DNA of 33,918 nucleotides. It comes from Lingula anatina (taxonomy: Eukaryota > Brachiopoda > Lingulata > Lingulida > Lingulidae). Both the position numbers and the translations under genes were made by a program. Numbering within the stretch: position 1 is the stretch's first letter; each line of letters begins with the position of its first letter. The notes below the pieces were generated by a model. That model worked only from the letters and a program-made list of their open reading frames with translations. It did no database searches and was not told the origin of the DNA. Shown here one piece after another: positions 11,701 through 23,114 of the stretch. The stretch lies in contig NW_019773855.1 of the NCBI RefSeq assembly GCF_001039355.2, positions 1-33,918 of the forward strand, in the 5' to 3' direction.

Positions 11701-14700
11701 TCAAGATGATCATCAATGTAATTATTCTAGATTTGTTTCATAAAGACTTCTGTAGTCATAAATTATGATGGAGAGAATCTTATCATCAAGTGTTTAGTCA
11801 CCTCTACATGATGCTAAAAGCCCTACTTAGTGGCTCATCAGATAGGGAAATAGATGTAAGCTACTCATCCAAGTGCACATGACCTTAGTCCTAAACATAC
11901 CTTCAGCTTAGCAATTTATCCAATGATCTTGTCATGACTTTTAACTCCTGAGTACTATTTCAATTGACTCCAATGACATCCCCGACACAATTTAGATTGT
12001 ATTCTGCATGCAACAGTGCAAGACTAACTCCCATTCAAAAAGTACTCAGTTCTCCCTCTTGACTATCTGAAATGTACTCCCTCTCTGCCTCCTGCTGGCT
12101 ATATATGTACCTGGGCTGTGACAGTGTCACCTGCTTTGTCTCATTATCTTAACGTAAATCCTTTGTTTTTTTTCCTCACAAATTAGGTTCTGTTTTGATA
12201 TTCAGATGTCACCATGGGCAAAGGCCTGCCATGAGGTCTTGGCCAGTCTAGGTGGCAACAGACGCTGGTGAAATCCCCCCCACACGATCTAACCTTTGAA
12301 AACAGTGGTTATTTCATAATTGAAGGTGTCATTAGGGGTGCGTGACACTTGGGGCAAACTTGTGACATTTTGAAACTAATTATAGGTTTGCAGCGTGTTC
12401 ACCCCACGTGGTGTGGAGTGGAGACTGTCTTGGGGGGTCCAGCAGAGGGGACAACAGGTGCTACGCTCCCTGGAAGTTTTTTGGTCAATTTCTCTTTCCT
12501 TTTTTTGTAAAAATGACTAGAACTCCAAAGGAGTATTTCTTCTGCCATGATATCCAATTCAACCATTTATCAAAATGTTGTTAAAACCTACACATCCTTA
12601 AAGCCTTCCCAGTCCAATAACAAGTGGCTATAATAAGAAAACTTTTTACAGAGAAGAAACTCAGAAAACTTTTTAAAAAGACATGACATCCAGGTCCAAT
12701 TCTCTATGCTTTAAGTAGACTTTTTAATCCAATGGCATTATGGCAACATTTCTTATTCCTCTGTGCTCTGATGAAAAATGAAGGATATCTGTAATTAAAG
12801 CACTATCCAAAAAGGTATTAAATTTATGTAGCACATTTTACTTACCAGATATTAACTATGACCCAGTCATCCATGAGCACCAGGTAAATTCTTGAAACTA
12901 CAATTTAGTTTACTAATAAATGAGATGCCTTTCAATGTACACAAAGGCATCCAATTCCAAATTATCTACTGACAATCCTTATGATTATAATATATTTTAA
13001 ACCAGTTTTTGCAGTGTCCACATATACTCCTTTCCTCTGTACTTTACAGCTTCCTTACAATATGATCATGTTGTATTCCCGGTAACAGTATCTCCAAATG
13101 CATGAATACTCAAAATACTCCATCACGCTGAAGAACAGACTGCATCCCCTTGTCACCAGAACAGATATAAGTGACAGAGCAGTGGGACAGATGGTTAACA
13201 CTTAAAGAGATCACTATCTCCACAGAAGCAGGGCAGACCTTTATGACACCACTAATGTGACAAACTATCCCATTATCATTGAACTGTGGAGGAGCTGGTG
13301 CAATCAACTGGAAACTCATACTTAACAATTTCTGTTATTTCCTGGGATCTAAACAGTAATGCTTGAACAAATTGTCCTGTATATAAGATTCCAGTCTCTT
13401 ACACTGCATATCGAATAATTCTTTATAATTCTAACAAGTTTTTGTCCAAGCAATCTGGTGATAGTGGTTTGATCAGATGATGGGTATAAAATTGGGGGAG
13501 GCGGGGAGGGCGGTGGAAATAAAGAGGGGGTAGTTAAATATACCTGTCCTTTTGTTCATTTCACCTTTGTCTGATACCTGTTTTGCTCATTAATAACAGG
13601 GTCTCTCCCCCAGAGAAGTCTCCTTAAAAGTCAAGTCCAGTCATGACAGGATGAAGTCTTTCCATCAGCAGATTCATCTGAACAAATGAGCCTCAAAGCA
13701 AATATCACATGTGTTAATGAGTTCACAGGTAAATATTGTGGTTGGGTGTGAGAGGGAGGAACAGACTACAGGCCTGGATACATCTTTACAAGAAATCTTA
13801 AACACAACTTTCATAAATTTTAATGCCTTTCAATGTGTTGTTGGACAATGAGGACAGCAACTGGTTAGGAATGAAAGGACTCGTTGGTGACTTTAAATAT
13901 ATGTTTACCTTGATTATACTAGGAATCATCTTCTTTTCTCACCTGTCAGATGGGTATCTTGTTCAACAAAATGCTTAATAATATAGAACTTACTCATTCT
14001 AAAGACTGCTACCTCCAAATCCTACCTTATATGTGAATTGATTTCATCACATATGAATCTTAACAGATTGAAAACTTTTGCACATCAAATTATTCCATAG
14101 ATTTCTTTAAAACTTGCTTAAACATGTTTGACAGTTGAAGACACTAATCCTTTACTTTCTTTGTTCTTTTTTTCTATTGTAAAGAGTCCTATCTACACTC
14201 TATCTAGCAATCTCTCTTGATCAAAAGATGACCACCATCCCCTTGAAAGTGTATGTATTTACATATTCATATAGTATATGTATAAATGCATGACTTTTAA
14301 GTCTAGACTAAGTTATTCACAGCTGGTCCTCAACTCTAGGTTATCAATCTATATTAATTATGATGTCATCAACAGTTTACGAACTGCCAGGTGATGTAAA
14401 TGACCCGACAGTTCCCCTTAATTATGACATCTCTGTGCGTAACATCTGCAACAGGCTTGCTCCTCGGGTTACGATAGATCAAATAGAGAAAAAAAAAAGA
14501 TGAACAAAATCTGACATTTGTTCTGAAACATTTCTCTGTCCAATAAATGTAATTTTTACCTCTATCTGTGGAAACAAGATCTGGAAAGCCAATAAAAGGA
14601 AGTCCCAAATGTTCTTTAGGATACTGTTATATTTGTTTTAGCAGAAATTTCTATCATACAACTCATCAGTCATGGAGAAACATTTCCGTTTTACTAGAAG

Positions 14701-16377
14701 GTATATCATATTGTTATGAATTAGTTCCTCCTATGGAAATTAGTTTGTGAGTCAAGGCAACATTTCTTCCGCTCATGAAAATAATTACTTTCAGCATGAA
14801 ATGTGTACTAGTATACCACTGAGTACTTCCCTCTATTATACTAACGGTTACCTTAAGCATATATCAAAACAAACAAGAATAGAGATTTGAGTATTGATAT
14901 TCAAGTACATAAAAATACCAGTTTTAAGCCCACTTTTTACACAACGATACTTTATCTCAGAAAACTCCATTATTAGCCAAGGTATCATTTTTTATCCCAT
15001 CGCACCACACAGACCAAGTCATGACAATATGGTTTCTCCTTATGCAATTTGTATCAACAAACAAATGACAGAATTCTGTTCATCACTTCTCATAGCCCAG
15101 TCACACATAACTTAAATCTAAGTGCAAAAAAATCTGTACACCTAGATTCTGCAATATATCTATCTAGACAGAATTTTCAACGTGTCATTGTCAAAATGGC
15201 TTCAACATCTCTTTTCCTCAAAATAATAATATTGGAATATCCGTTTTACTGACCACTTACCAAAATATAATTTTTGATTCTATTGTTGCAAATCATCCTG
15301 CTGTACAATGTCAATGTTATGAACAATTTCATCAATATATTTCTGTATCATGAAGTTAAGAAATATCAGTTGTGGTGATCAGTCTATGGTAATTACCATG
15401 CCAGGATACCAACCTGCAGATTTTTTCTTTCTTCTCTGTTTTCTACTCTTTATATGACATGCTTTTTACATGTATATCGCAATCAACTAAAACTAAAACA
15501 CTTCTTTCACTTTTATGTGACCAACTTATTTGTTTTTCCCTTCCCAAATACTACACATTTATCTTCAAAACAATATGATTATTTAGTATCAATTCCTCTA
15601 TTTACACCACAAGACAAACAGATATAATCTTTCCCTCACTTTCGTAAGTATTTTACTTTCTCAACCCTGTTTTCTATACTCACCAGCATAAGCAAAATTG
15701 TTATTATTTACAGTTTATCCCCAGCACATTCACATGAAGTGTTTGCCATTTGTATTACAGAACTCCTTGCACTGACGCTGACGTAAAACTTGTTTCGAGT
15801 GTCAGAGGCCCAGTAACAGGGTAAGCGTCCAGTTCAATAAGTTTGTTTTCAAATATTTCTACCATCAAAACAGGTTCTTGGTTCACTGAGTCTAACCACT
15901 ACCCTGAGCATGTACTCACTCACAATGAAATGTTATACTTTACCTGTCATGCAGTCAAATAGTTATACAACTGAAGATTTTATCAGAACTATTTTTCATA
16001 CCTGACCAGACCTGGCTTTTAATCCATACATTCTCCTCCCCCTTTTATACCCTTAACTTATAAAAGCACCATCCCACTTATTACCACGTCACTTGTAGCA
16101 TTACATCATTATTATCATCATGGTTGAACAGTTAACTCCAATACAACTTACCAGGTCTGTAGTTGTACAAACATTGTCCTGTCTATTCAAGTGCGACCTG
16201 TGCAATCAAGTAGAAAGTGTCCTCAAATGTTACCAATTTATCACCTGTCTAAAAGAGTTAAAACTTTAACCTTGGAAGTACTTAAGCTGCCCCTGATAGG
16301 AAAAAAGTTTTCTCTGATAAAGCACTGAACATAAAGCATGATGGGAAATGTTTTGTTTTATAGTTTCAGCGTAAGCT
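8784..16377. other. Long intergenic stretch without a recognisable gene
   Basis: About 7.6 kb upstream of the SynGAP-family start. The short ORFs have no family signature and no consistent splice context. Minor features are a CA-rich tract near 9163-9192, the CpG-rich patch near 11.2 kb, a single undetermined base at 11541, a GC-richer patch near 12200-12480 and a G-rich tract near 13494-13533. It may hold 5' UTR exons or enhancers that cannot be recognised by eye. Confidence 0.5.
11154..11370 (-). other. CpG-rich patch with a short minus-strand ORF
   Basis: The base composition and CpG content of this ~200-bp block stand out from its AT-rich flanks. On the minus strand an ATG at 11345-11343 opens about 63 codons (M-G-R-V-N-L-A-S-L-E-F-S-K-W) ending at 11154. 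A TTTTATAACA sequence lies about 25-35 bp upstream of that ATG. No family is recognised. It could be an alternative promoter or first exon, or a repeat fragment. Confidence 0.25.
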
Positions 16378-16959
16378 TTAATGTCCATGACGGGCAANAG
16401 CTTCCACTCTGAGGGGTGCGCTTCCACAGCGTAGTGAAGCAAAGGTCCGTCGTTGTGCTCTAGTCAGATAGTTATTATGCAAATAAGATTCTGTCACAAG
16501 TTCACCTTTAAATGTTCTATATGTTCGTAGTTTATTGCCATTTGTGCACTTTTTGTCGTCCCACATCTTAATTTTCCATAAATTTTCATCCGCAGTTTTT
16601 AAAACTATTTTTGCCAAAGAAATGTTGACAAGGTCTCCCTCCGTATATAGTTCCATCTGAGACAGAAGCGACAACACTCTACTTTCCCAGGTGCGCGGTT
16701 TATAAAGCGACCATTTGTGGATTTTTGTTATTAGCCTGGTTTCATCTGATGTCTTTAGTTTATTCCAGTACCTTAAGACTTCCGTACGTTGATTAGTTAA
16801 GTTTGAGGGCCAACCCATCTCCCCTCTTACAGCAATGTTTGTAGTGTGTTTACGCACTCCGAGAAAGAATTTTCCAGCTCTAGCTTGTAACGAGAACTTA
16901 ACCCCGGTGAGCACTAGCCATTCACAGAACATTATAGTCACTATATACGACCCCTGCAC
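16378..16959 (-). pseudogene. Non-LTR retrotransposon fragment, C-terminal part of the reverse transcriptase ORF
   Basis: The minus strand is open for about 193 codons. The protein contains F-F-L-G-V-R-K-H-T, then G-E-M-G-W, then an R-Y-W-N-K-L block, and ends near S-L-R-C-G-S-A-P-L-R-V-E. This order (F-L-G-V..., G-D-M-G-W..., R-L-W-N-R-L..., L-R-C-G-x-x-P-L-R-x-E) is typical of the region after the RT domain in CR1/Rex1-like LINEs. Neither the RT catalytic motifs upstream nor the terminal Cys motif downstream is present, so the copy is truncated at both ends. One base at 16398 is undetermined. The clade assignment is approximate. Confidence 0.7.
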
Positions 16960-17040
16960 ACAAGTGCATTACATACCGGTAGTGTGAAGTAAACGAAATA
17001 ATGGAACAAATTAATGATAATAAACACTTAAGTGTGTATG

Positions 17041-17318
17041 CAGGGGCGAATCCAGGATTATTTGAAGTGGGGGTCCGCGGCTGCGAAGCCGATCCCCCCA
17101 CCGCCTTGTCGTGGGGTTATAGGCCCGGAGAAGGGACCCGAAATTTTTGGGGTATTTAAGAGGGTGAACAGTGCCATTTGGTACGGTTTAGAACTCTGAT
17201 TGAGCTAGTTAAAATTCTATTTTCAAGAGGGGACCATTGCTGTTTTTTTTTTCAGAAATCGAAGGGGGGGGGGGGGTGGAATCAGGAACCCCCTGACACC
17301 CCCTTAAATCCGCCACTG
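17041..17318. mobile_element. Small hAT-like non-autonomous DNA element
   Basis: The left end CAGGGGCGAATCCAGGATT and the right end, read inward as CAGTGGCGGATTTAAGGGGG, form imperfect terminal inverted repeats of the CAGNGGCGGATCC type. A direct GTATG flanks both ends (17036-17040 and 17319-17323), shorter than the usual 8-bp hAT duplication. There is no coding capacity. It includes a run of about 14 G near 17263. Confidence 0.6.
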
Positions 17319-17383
17319 GTATGTGAATACAATTCCATATAAGTTTAATATTAATTACTTAATTAAAACAACATGAGTGGATC

Positions 17384-17515
17384 TCTTACACGGCAAGACT
17401 ACGTAGAACGCACCAACAAAATCCTAATCAACGCCATCGTTGTTTACGAATCGAGTCATGCAAATACAAGTGACGAATGCGGCTTTAGATAAGACTGAGA
17501 GTCACGTTCACAAAG
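17384..17515 (+). promoter_or_regulatory. Putative promoter and 5' UTR region of receptor gene 1
   Basis: This CpG-containing segment immediately precedes the ATG at 17516. It holds a perfect octamer ATGCAAAT (17458-17465) and a GATA-type AGATAAG (17487-17493). No clear TATA box is seen. Motif presence is observed; regulatory function is inferred. Confidence 0.3.
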
Positions 17516-17570
17516 ATGGAGGAAGTGCGTCTTTTATTGCGTTTGTCGTTTTTTCTTCTAATTCATTCAG
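17516..17570 (+). CDS. Receptor gene 1, exon 1 (signal peptide)
   Basis: The ATG at 17516 opens 18 codons plus one base: M-E-E-V-R, then a Leu/Phe-rich core [11 protein letters not shown]. The donor GTAGGT follows in phase 1. Gene 2 has a matching phase-1 signal-peptide exon at 25849-25906, which supports this start. Confidence 0.72.
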
Positions 17571-18863
17571 GTAGGTAACCTTTTTATCACCCTTTCCATT
17601 GCTGGTTGAAAAGGGTTTATATACGGTATGTAGGCCTACTAGTTAGATGAAATAACTTATCGAAATTTAGATTTTAATAACTTAAAGATGTCCATTAAAA
17701 TTCAAAGAAGTTACACCACATAGTTCTTCCTGGTATTGCCTTTGATACAAAAAGTTTAAATTTGATAACCAAAGTACTTTAAAAAGACAACGAAGCATGG
17801 GGTATTCATTTTAGAAATCGTTATTCAACAGTCTCAGTAAATGTGATGGTAGTTCTTCTACAATATATGATTGGTCCTGGGAACTCAAATGATATAATGC
17901 TCACTGATCGCCAGAGATCATAGGGACGTGCTCGTCCCCATTAAGTACTTAAATAAAGTCGGGAGAACTTTGTGGTCAATGATGATGCTTTGCGAGGGAG
18001 CGTGCTAAACAATAAAGGCTGCGTTCACATGAAAAATCTATTTTCTAAAAATCTATTTGCGGTATCTTGTGATCACGGCCTGTGCCCTTAATACCCTGCA
18101 GCGTAATTACGGGCAGCGCGAGCCAGTTTCTTCCAAAGCTGTAATTAACTGGCTCGCGCTGCCCGTAACTACGCCGCAGGGTATTCAGGGCACAGACCGT
18201 GATCACAAGATACCGCAAATATATTTGTAGATTTTTAGAAAATAGATTTTTCATATGAACGCAGCCTAAGCTGCTTACATTGACTGTGGCTTAGCGAGAA
18301 TCCCTGCTGAGAAGGATCGATCTTGCTAGTACCAAAATTTCTATTATGAACACAGCCTTGGCGACTTTGCATAAAGGTCATGTTATTTTCAAAAATGCGC
18401 TCCAAATACGTGTGAAGGAGAACCGATTCGAAAGCATCTTTAATTTACCTGAATTATTTCAATTAGGCCCCTACAGTGATTAATTGACCAATAGTTTCGT
18501 TTCAAAAATGGGTTTTTATCTTATCATTTCCTTGCTTTATATTTTAGTGTTCAGTGGCTATGTGACCGATGACTTCTTAATTTTCACGGACAAAGAAAAC
18601 GGAGTAATATGGCAAGCTGATCTGATCCAGCAGAACCTATACGCCGTCTATACCCAGTGTAATAATCCCGTATCCGCAAGCTACGACCCAATGGAGCAAC
18701 GCGTTTACTGGACTGAAGTTGCCACCTTTTCTCTAATTAGAAGAGTAAATGTTGATGGAACAGCACCTGAAACGGTCTTTTATTTTGCTATAAGTGAGTG
18801 TGATGTACATGTGGTAACACTGACCGATTCAGAATTTAAATTGCAGTCACGCCCACACACGCA

Positions 18864-18907
<44 letters not shown>

Positions 18908-21900
18908 TTTAAGGTCAAACTTCTCATTTCAGGTAGCATACCGGACGCCATTTCAGTCGACCATATTTCCCGCCTTCTGTACTACACTGAGGACAAGTAC
19001 GACACCATTGGTGTGATGAGATTGGACGGCTCCCAGCACAAGATCTTGTTAAGAACTGGATTGGATAAGCCGAGAGCGATGACGTTGGATCCAATAAATG
19101 GGTAATTACCAGGGCTTTTCCCCTTTTTAAGAGTTCACACTATCAGGATTGAAATTGATGGTGTCGTAAACTTATTTTGTTTTTATACGTGCACAGTACC
19201 AAACTTGCACTACTCTGCTTTAGCTCTTATCAATCAAAGGCAAGGGATATGAATCGAAATTTTGTGATTGTTTCATAAGATACAAAAACAACACAAAATA
19301 GGTATTTCTCCAAATGGTTAGATGTGGTCATTAATTTCCTTTGGGCCTCAACAAGTTGTTTTCAATAAGCCAATCAAAGCAGCAATGAATACCACACCAG
19401 CTGACGTTACATTTGGAACGTGACGTTTGATGACGTAACGTGACTTGGCAAACATGCTTCAAGTACACGTTTCTTCCATACTTTGTTACAGCTGGATGTA
19501 TTGGACGGATTGGGGAACGGAAGCAAAGATCGAACGCGCCCACATGGACGGCGGAAACAGACAAACTGTGGTGAACACGGCTCTATCATGGCCGAACGGA
19601 ATAGAAATTGACATCCCTGGTGAGATTTGAACGATATCTGGAAGAACTGAATTATTTTTCAGTATTAATATGATAATTTCTTCTTATAATGGCTCATTAA
19701 GAAATACTTCGTTTACAATATTTTATCATTTCATCATTTTAACTTTATTTTTTACGTTTGCCAAAATATGCTGTAGGCCTACATTTTCAAGGCCTTTTAG
19801 AAAGATAGTTATTCTAAATTCTAAATGAAAAATGTACACAATCACCTTATAATAAGATCTTGTTTTACAGAACAGCAACTTTATTGGTGCGACGGAAATT
19901 TTTCCAAAATTGAAGTGTCCGACCCAGATGGAAGTAACAGACGATCTTTGATCGAAGCGGGAGATACTGATGGTGGCCATTACTTCGGCATTGCCGTGGA
20001 CGACCGGCAGATCTACTTTACTGATTGGAGGTTCTCATCTTGGTACGTCACTTCCGTTTAAAGCATCTACAAGAAAAATTATATGGACTTTAATATTTTG
20101 TATAATTTTGTGATTTTACTTAAAAGTGTCTGCAATATGCTTGAATGTAAATGGAACCTCAACCTGCTTGTACATTTTTAGGTCCATTTTCTCAATCTAG
20201 TGAGAATATCATATGTAGCTTGAGAGTTGCAGAAATTCGAATAGAGTTCAATCGGCTTTCACATACATTTTGCCAAAAAATTAGAGCTCCATGACAACAG
20301 AAAGCACAGCGGTGTACACTCCACGCATACAAATGACTCCTGCCAGTTTCTTACGCACAACAGAAATAAAATCCACGTGCCAAAAAATATTCCAAATTAA
20401 TCATGCGAATCATGCAAATTAATATTATAGCCTTTTGTCGACTGGCCGCATGATTAATTTGGAATATTTTTTTATCACTAGATTGAGAAAATGGACCATG
20501 TTACATGTATACATGTAGTATTATACTGTTGGAAGTTATGTGGCGGTATTTTTTTTTTGTGTATGAGCTCGCTTAATATACATATTATGTCACTGTGATG
20601 ACGCAAATCCATTTCTTTAAAATATGTTTCAATCTATTAAGTTATATATACAAGTTATCTCAAATGATCTTTATTCCTTTGTTTATTTCTTCTCTTTTTC
20701 TTTTTTGGTATTTTAATGACACACGTTTTGAACAGGTCATTCCACGCAGCAAACAAACACGACGGCAGTAACTCGACTGTTGCTGGCTCCAGTTTTATTC
20801 CATTGGCCAGGTTAACTGGTGTTCATGTGTACAGAAGTTCATACCATTTATCAGGTAAGGCGTGTACGGGTTGTTTACATAAAGTCTTATGCTGGTTTTG
20901 GAACTACATGTAATAACCGGCTAAGGTGTAGTCGACTAAGCTGCTCTAAGCAAAATTAGCCTGCTTTTATTGTCCTTATCCTACAACAAAGTCCTTTGAA
21001 AATGTGTAATTATATGGATGGAAGTTATTATTCTCACTAGGTGCAGTTACCTATTGCTTTGCACGCAGTCGGCTGTGCCGTTTTCCATCCTAATTTTAAC
21101 TTAAAAGTTTTAGCCCTTTTTAATCACTGAACATTTTTCCAGTCTCTCTGGCTTTAAATAATATGATCAATTACCCTGCACATTCGATTGGTGACTTTGA
21201 AGATCATATTAAACAAATTGTAGAAGTACCGCTCCCAACAATCTTTTTATCTAAAGACATCTTTAACGACTACATGCAATATATTAATTGTCTTGTTGGA
21301 ATTATGTTCCACTTGCTTTGGCAACTATGTATTGTAGGATCGAACGGCTGCAGTGTAAGCAATGGGGGTTGTCCCTACCTGTGTCTGCCAAAACCCAACG
21401 GCAGAACGTGCGCATGCCCAGAATCCGGTTGCTCGTCTGACCAAAGTAGGCCTACATGTAAGTAAATTGGTATTGTTGTATACAATATTGTTATCAATGT
21501 GTTTTTAAAAAAGGTTATTCTAAAACATTTTTTTTTTTTTTTTTTTTTTTACATAAATGCACGTCCAATGCATGTATGAGCAATTATTCTTTTGAAGATG
21601 CATATCCGAAAATTAAAAAAAATCAGCTGTTACCTTTAAATTTTTTATTGATTATGGAATGTCTTTTTTTCATTACTGAATCAATATTACAGCAGGAAAT
21701 GTGCCATCGGACACATCTTCGCCTGCCATGGTGGAACCAAGTTCTTCAAGAACGGTTCAAGGCGAGCTAACCTCAGGTAAGATTGCCAGCTCAACGTACC
21801 TTCGGCTGAGAATTACAACAACTTCAATTGGACACCAAAGTGAGCTGTTTTCAGCGACAAAGTTTCCCGACAGTAAACTGATTCATAGCCAACCCGGTAA

Positions 21901-23063
21901 CACTATGATTTAGATTATTCTAAGAGGGCGGGTGTGTGCGTGCATTGGTGGGTTGGAGCGAGTGGGAGGAAAGGGTTTATCATTGCCTCACATATAATTA
22001 GAATATGAGGATAGTTTTCTATAAGGGATGAAATTGTGCCTGTTTTTGACTATTCATGGGATACTTGTATAGGGAGCAGGGGTACCTCAGATGCTGCATG
22101 TAAGGCAGGGACACGTGTCGGCTCACCCCCCCCCCCCCAAAAAAAAAAAAAAAAAAAAAAATAATAATAATAATAATAATAATAAAAACATATCAGTAAT
22201 TGAAGAAGGTGGATTTTTAATTTTGTTTCAGCTGAAGACCACGTTGAGACTCGGCCCGCTAGTCAGCCAGTGAGCGCTGCCTTGATTGCCGTCAGCGTAG
22301 TCAGCGTAGTGATAATTATAGCCTTGGTACTACTGGTGGTGGTGATAGTCAAGAAACGGAAGTAAGTAGGCCTACTCGTATTTATTACTATTGGAGAATA
22401 ATAAATGCATTTTGTACGTCTGAATTAAATAAAATAAAATGAATGTATAATTTATTGCATGAATAAATAAATAAATACATTGGACCCAGGATATATATTA
22501 GGATTTTTTGTTATCATGTACTGATTGAAAAACTGAGTGCCAACATGCGAGCTGTAGTACCCTATTAGGCCCTATATTCATTTCGATGAAGAAAACTGAT
22601 AGTAAGCCTACAGATACCGTATAGTAAAGGGAAAACCCAATTAAAAACACCCAATGAAAGAAACACCAAATGATCTCATATCTCGTTCAATAATTTCAGT
22701 GCTCCACAAAACTCCTTGCCGACCAATCCGCACTTGAACCCTGCATTTGACAACAATGGGAACGACAAACCGGAGCGCCATTTATCGAGCAGCCCACATC
22801 AGGGCGACACGTCACATTACGAAGGCCTGACGCCAGCCATGCCAAATATCAGCAGCAAAGATGAGCATCCTTATCAACAAATTACCGGGAATCCTGTATA
22901 CGAAATCCCAACGTTCACGGTTTACGAAAATGGAGCGAATGACTATCAGCCTATTTTGCCCAGCACCCGCGAAGAGAACGTGTAAAAAATTAACGCAATA
23001 GATTTGAATTTATTTCTTGCTGCGCATAAGCTTTACGTATACGTAGGCCTACAAAACCCTCCA

Positions 23064-23114
<51 letters not shown>

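Larger units (their letters stand above)
17571..18547. other. Receptor gene 1, intron 1
   Basis: Holds the long inverted repeat at 18017-18266. A segment near 18395-18460 also aligns with sequence just left of the intergenic MITE (about 25085-25130), a trace of the gene duplication. It ends in the acceptor at TATTTTAG. Confidence 0.6.

Noticed and set aside
19331-19589. Minus-strand ORFs opposite gene 1 exon 4
   Set aside because: Antisense shadows of a conserved YWTD exon; the same shadow appears opposite gene 2 exon 4.
22091-22273. ORF with Pro/Lys/Asn runs
   Set aside because: Translation of a C/A/AAT simple repeat. Its frame also conflicts with the TM exon at 22232-22361.
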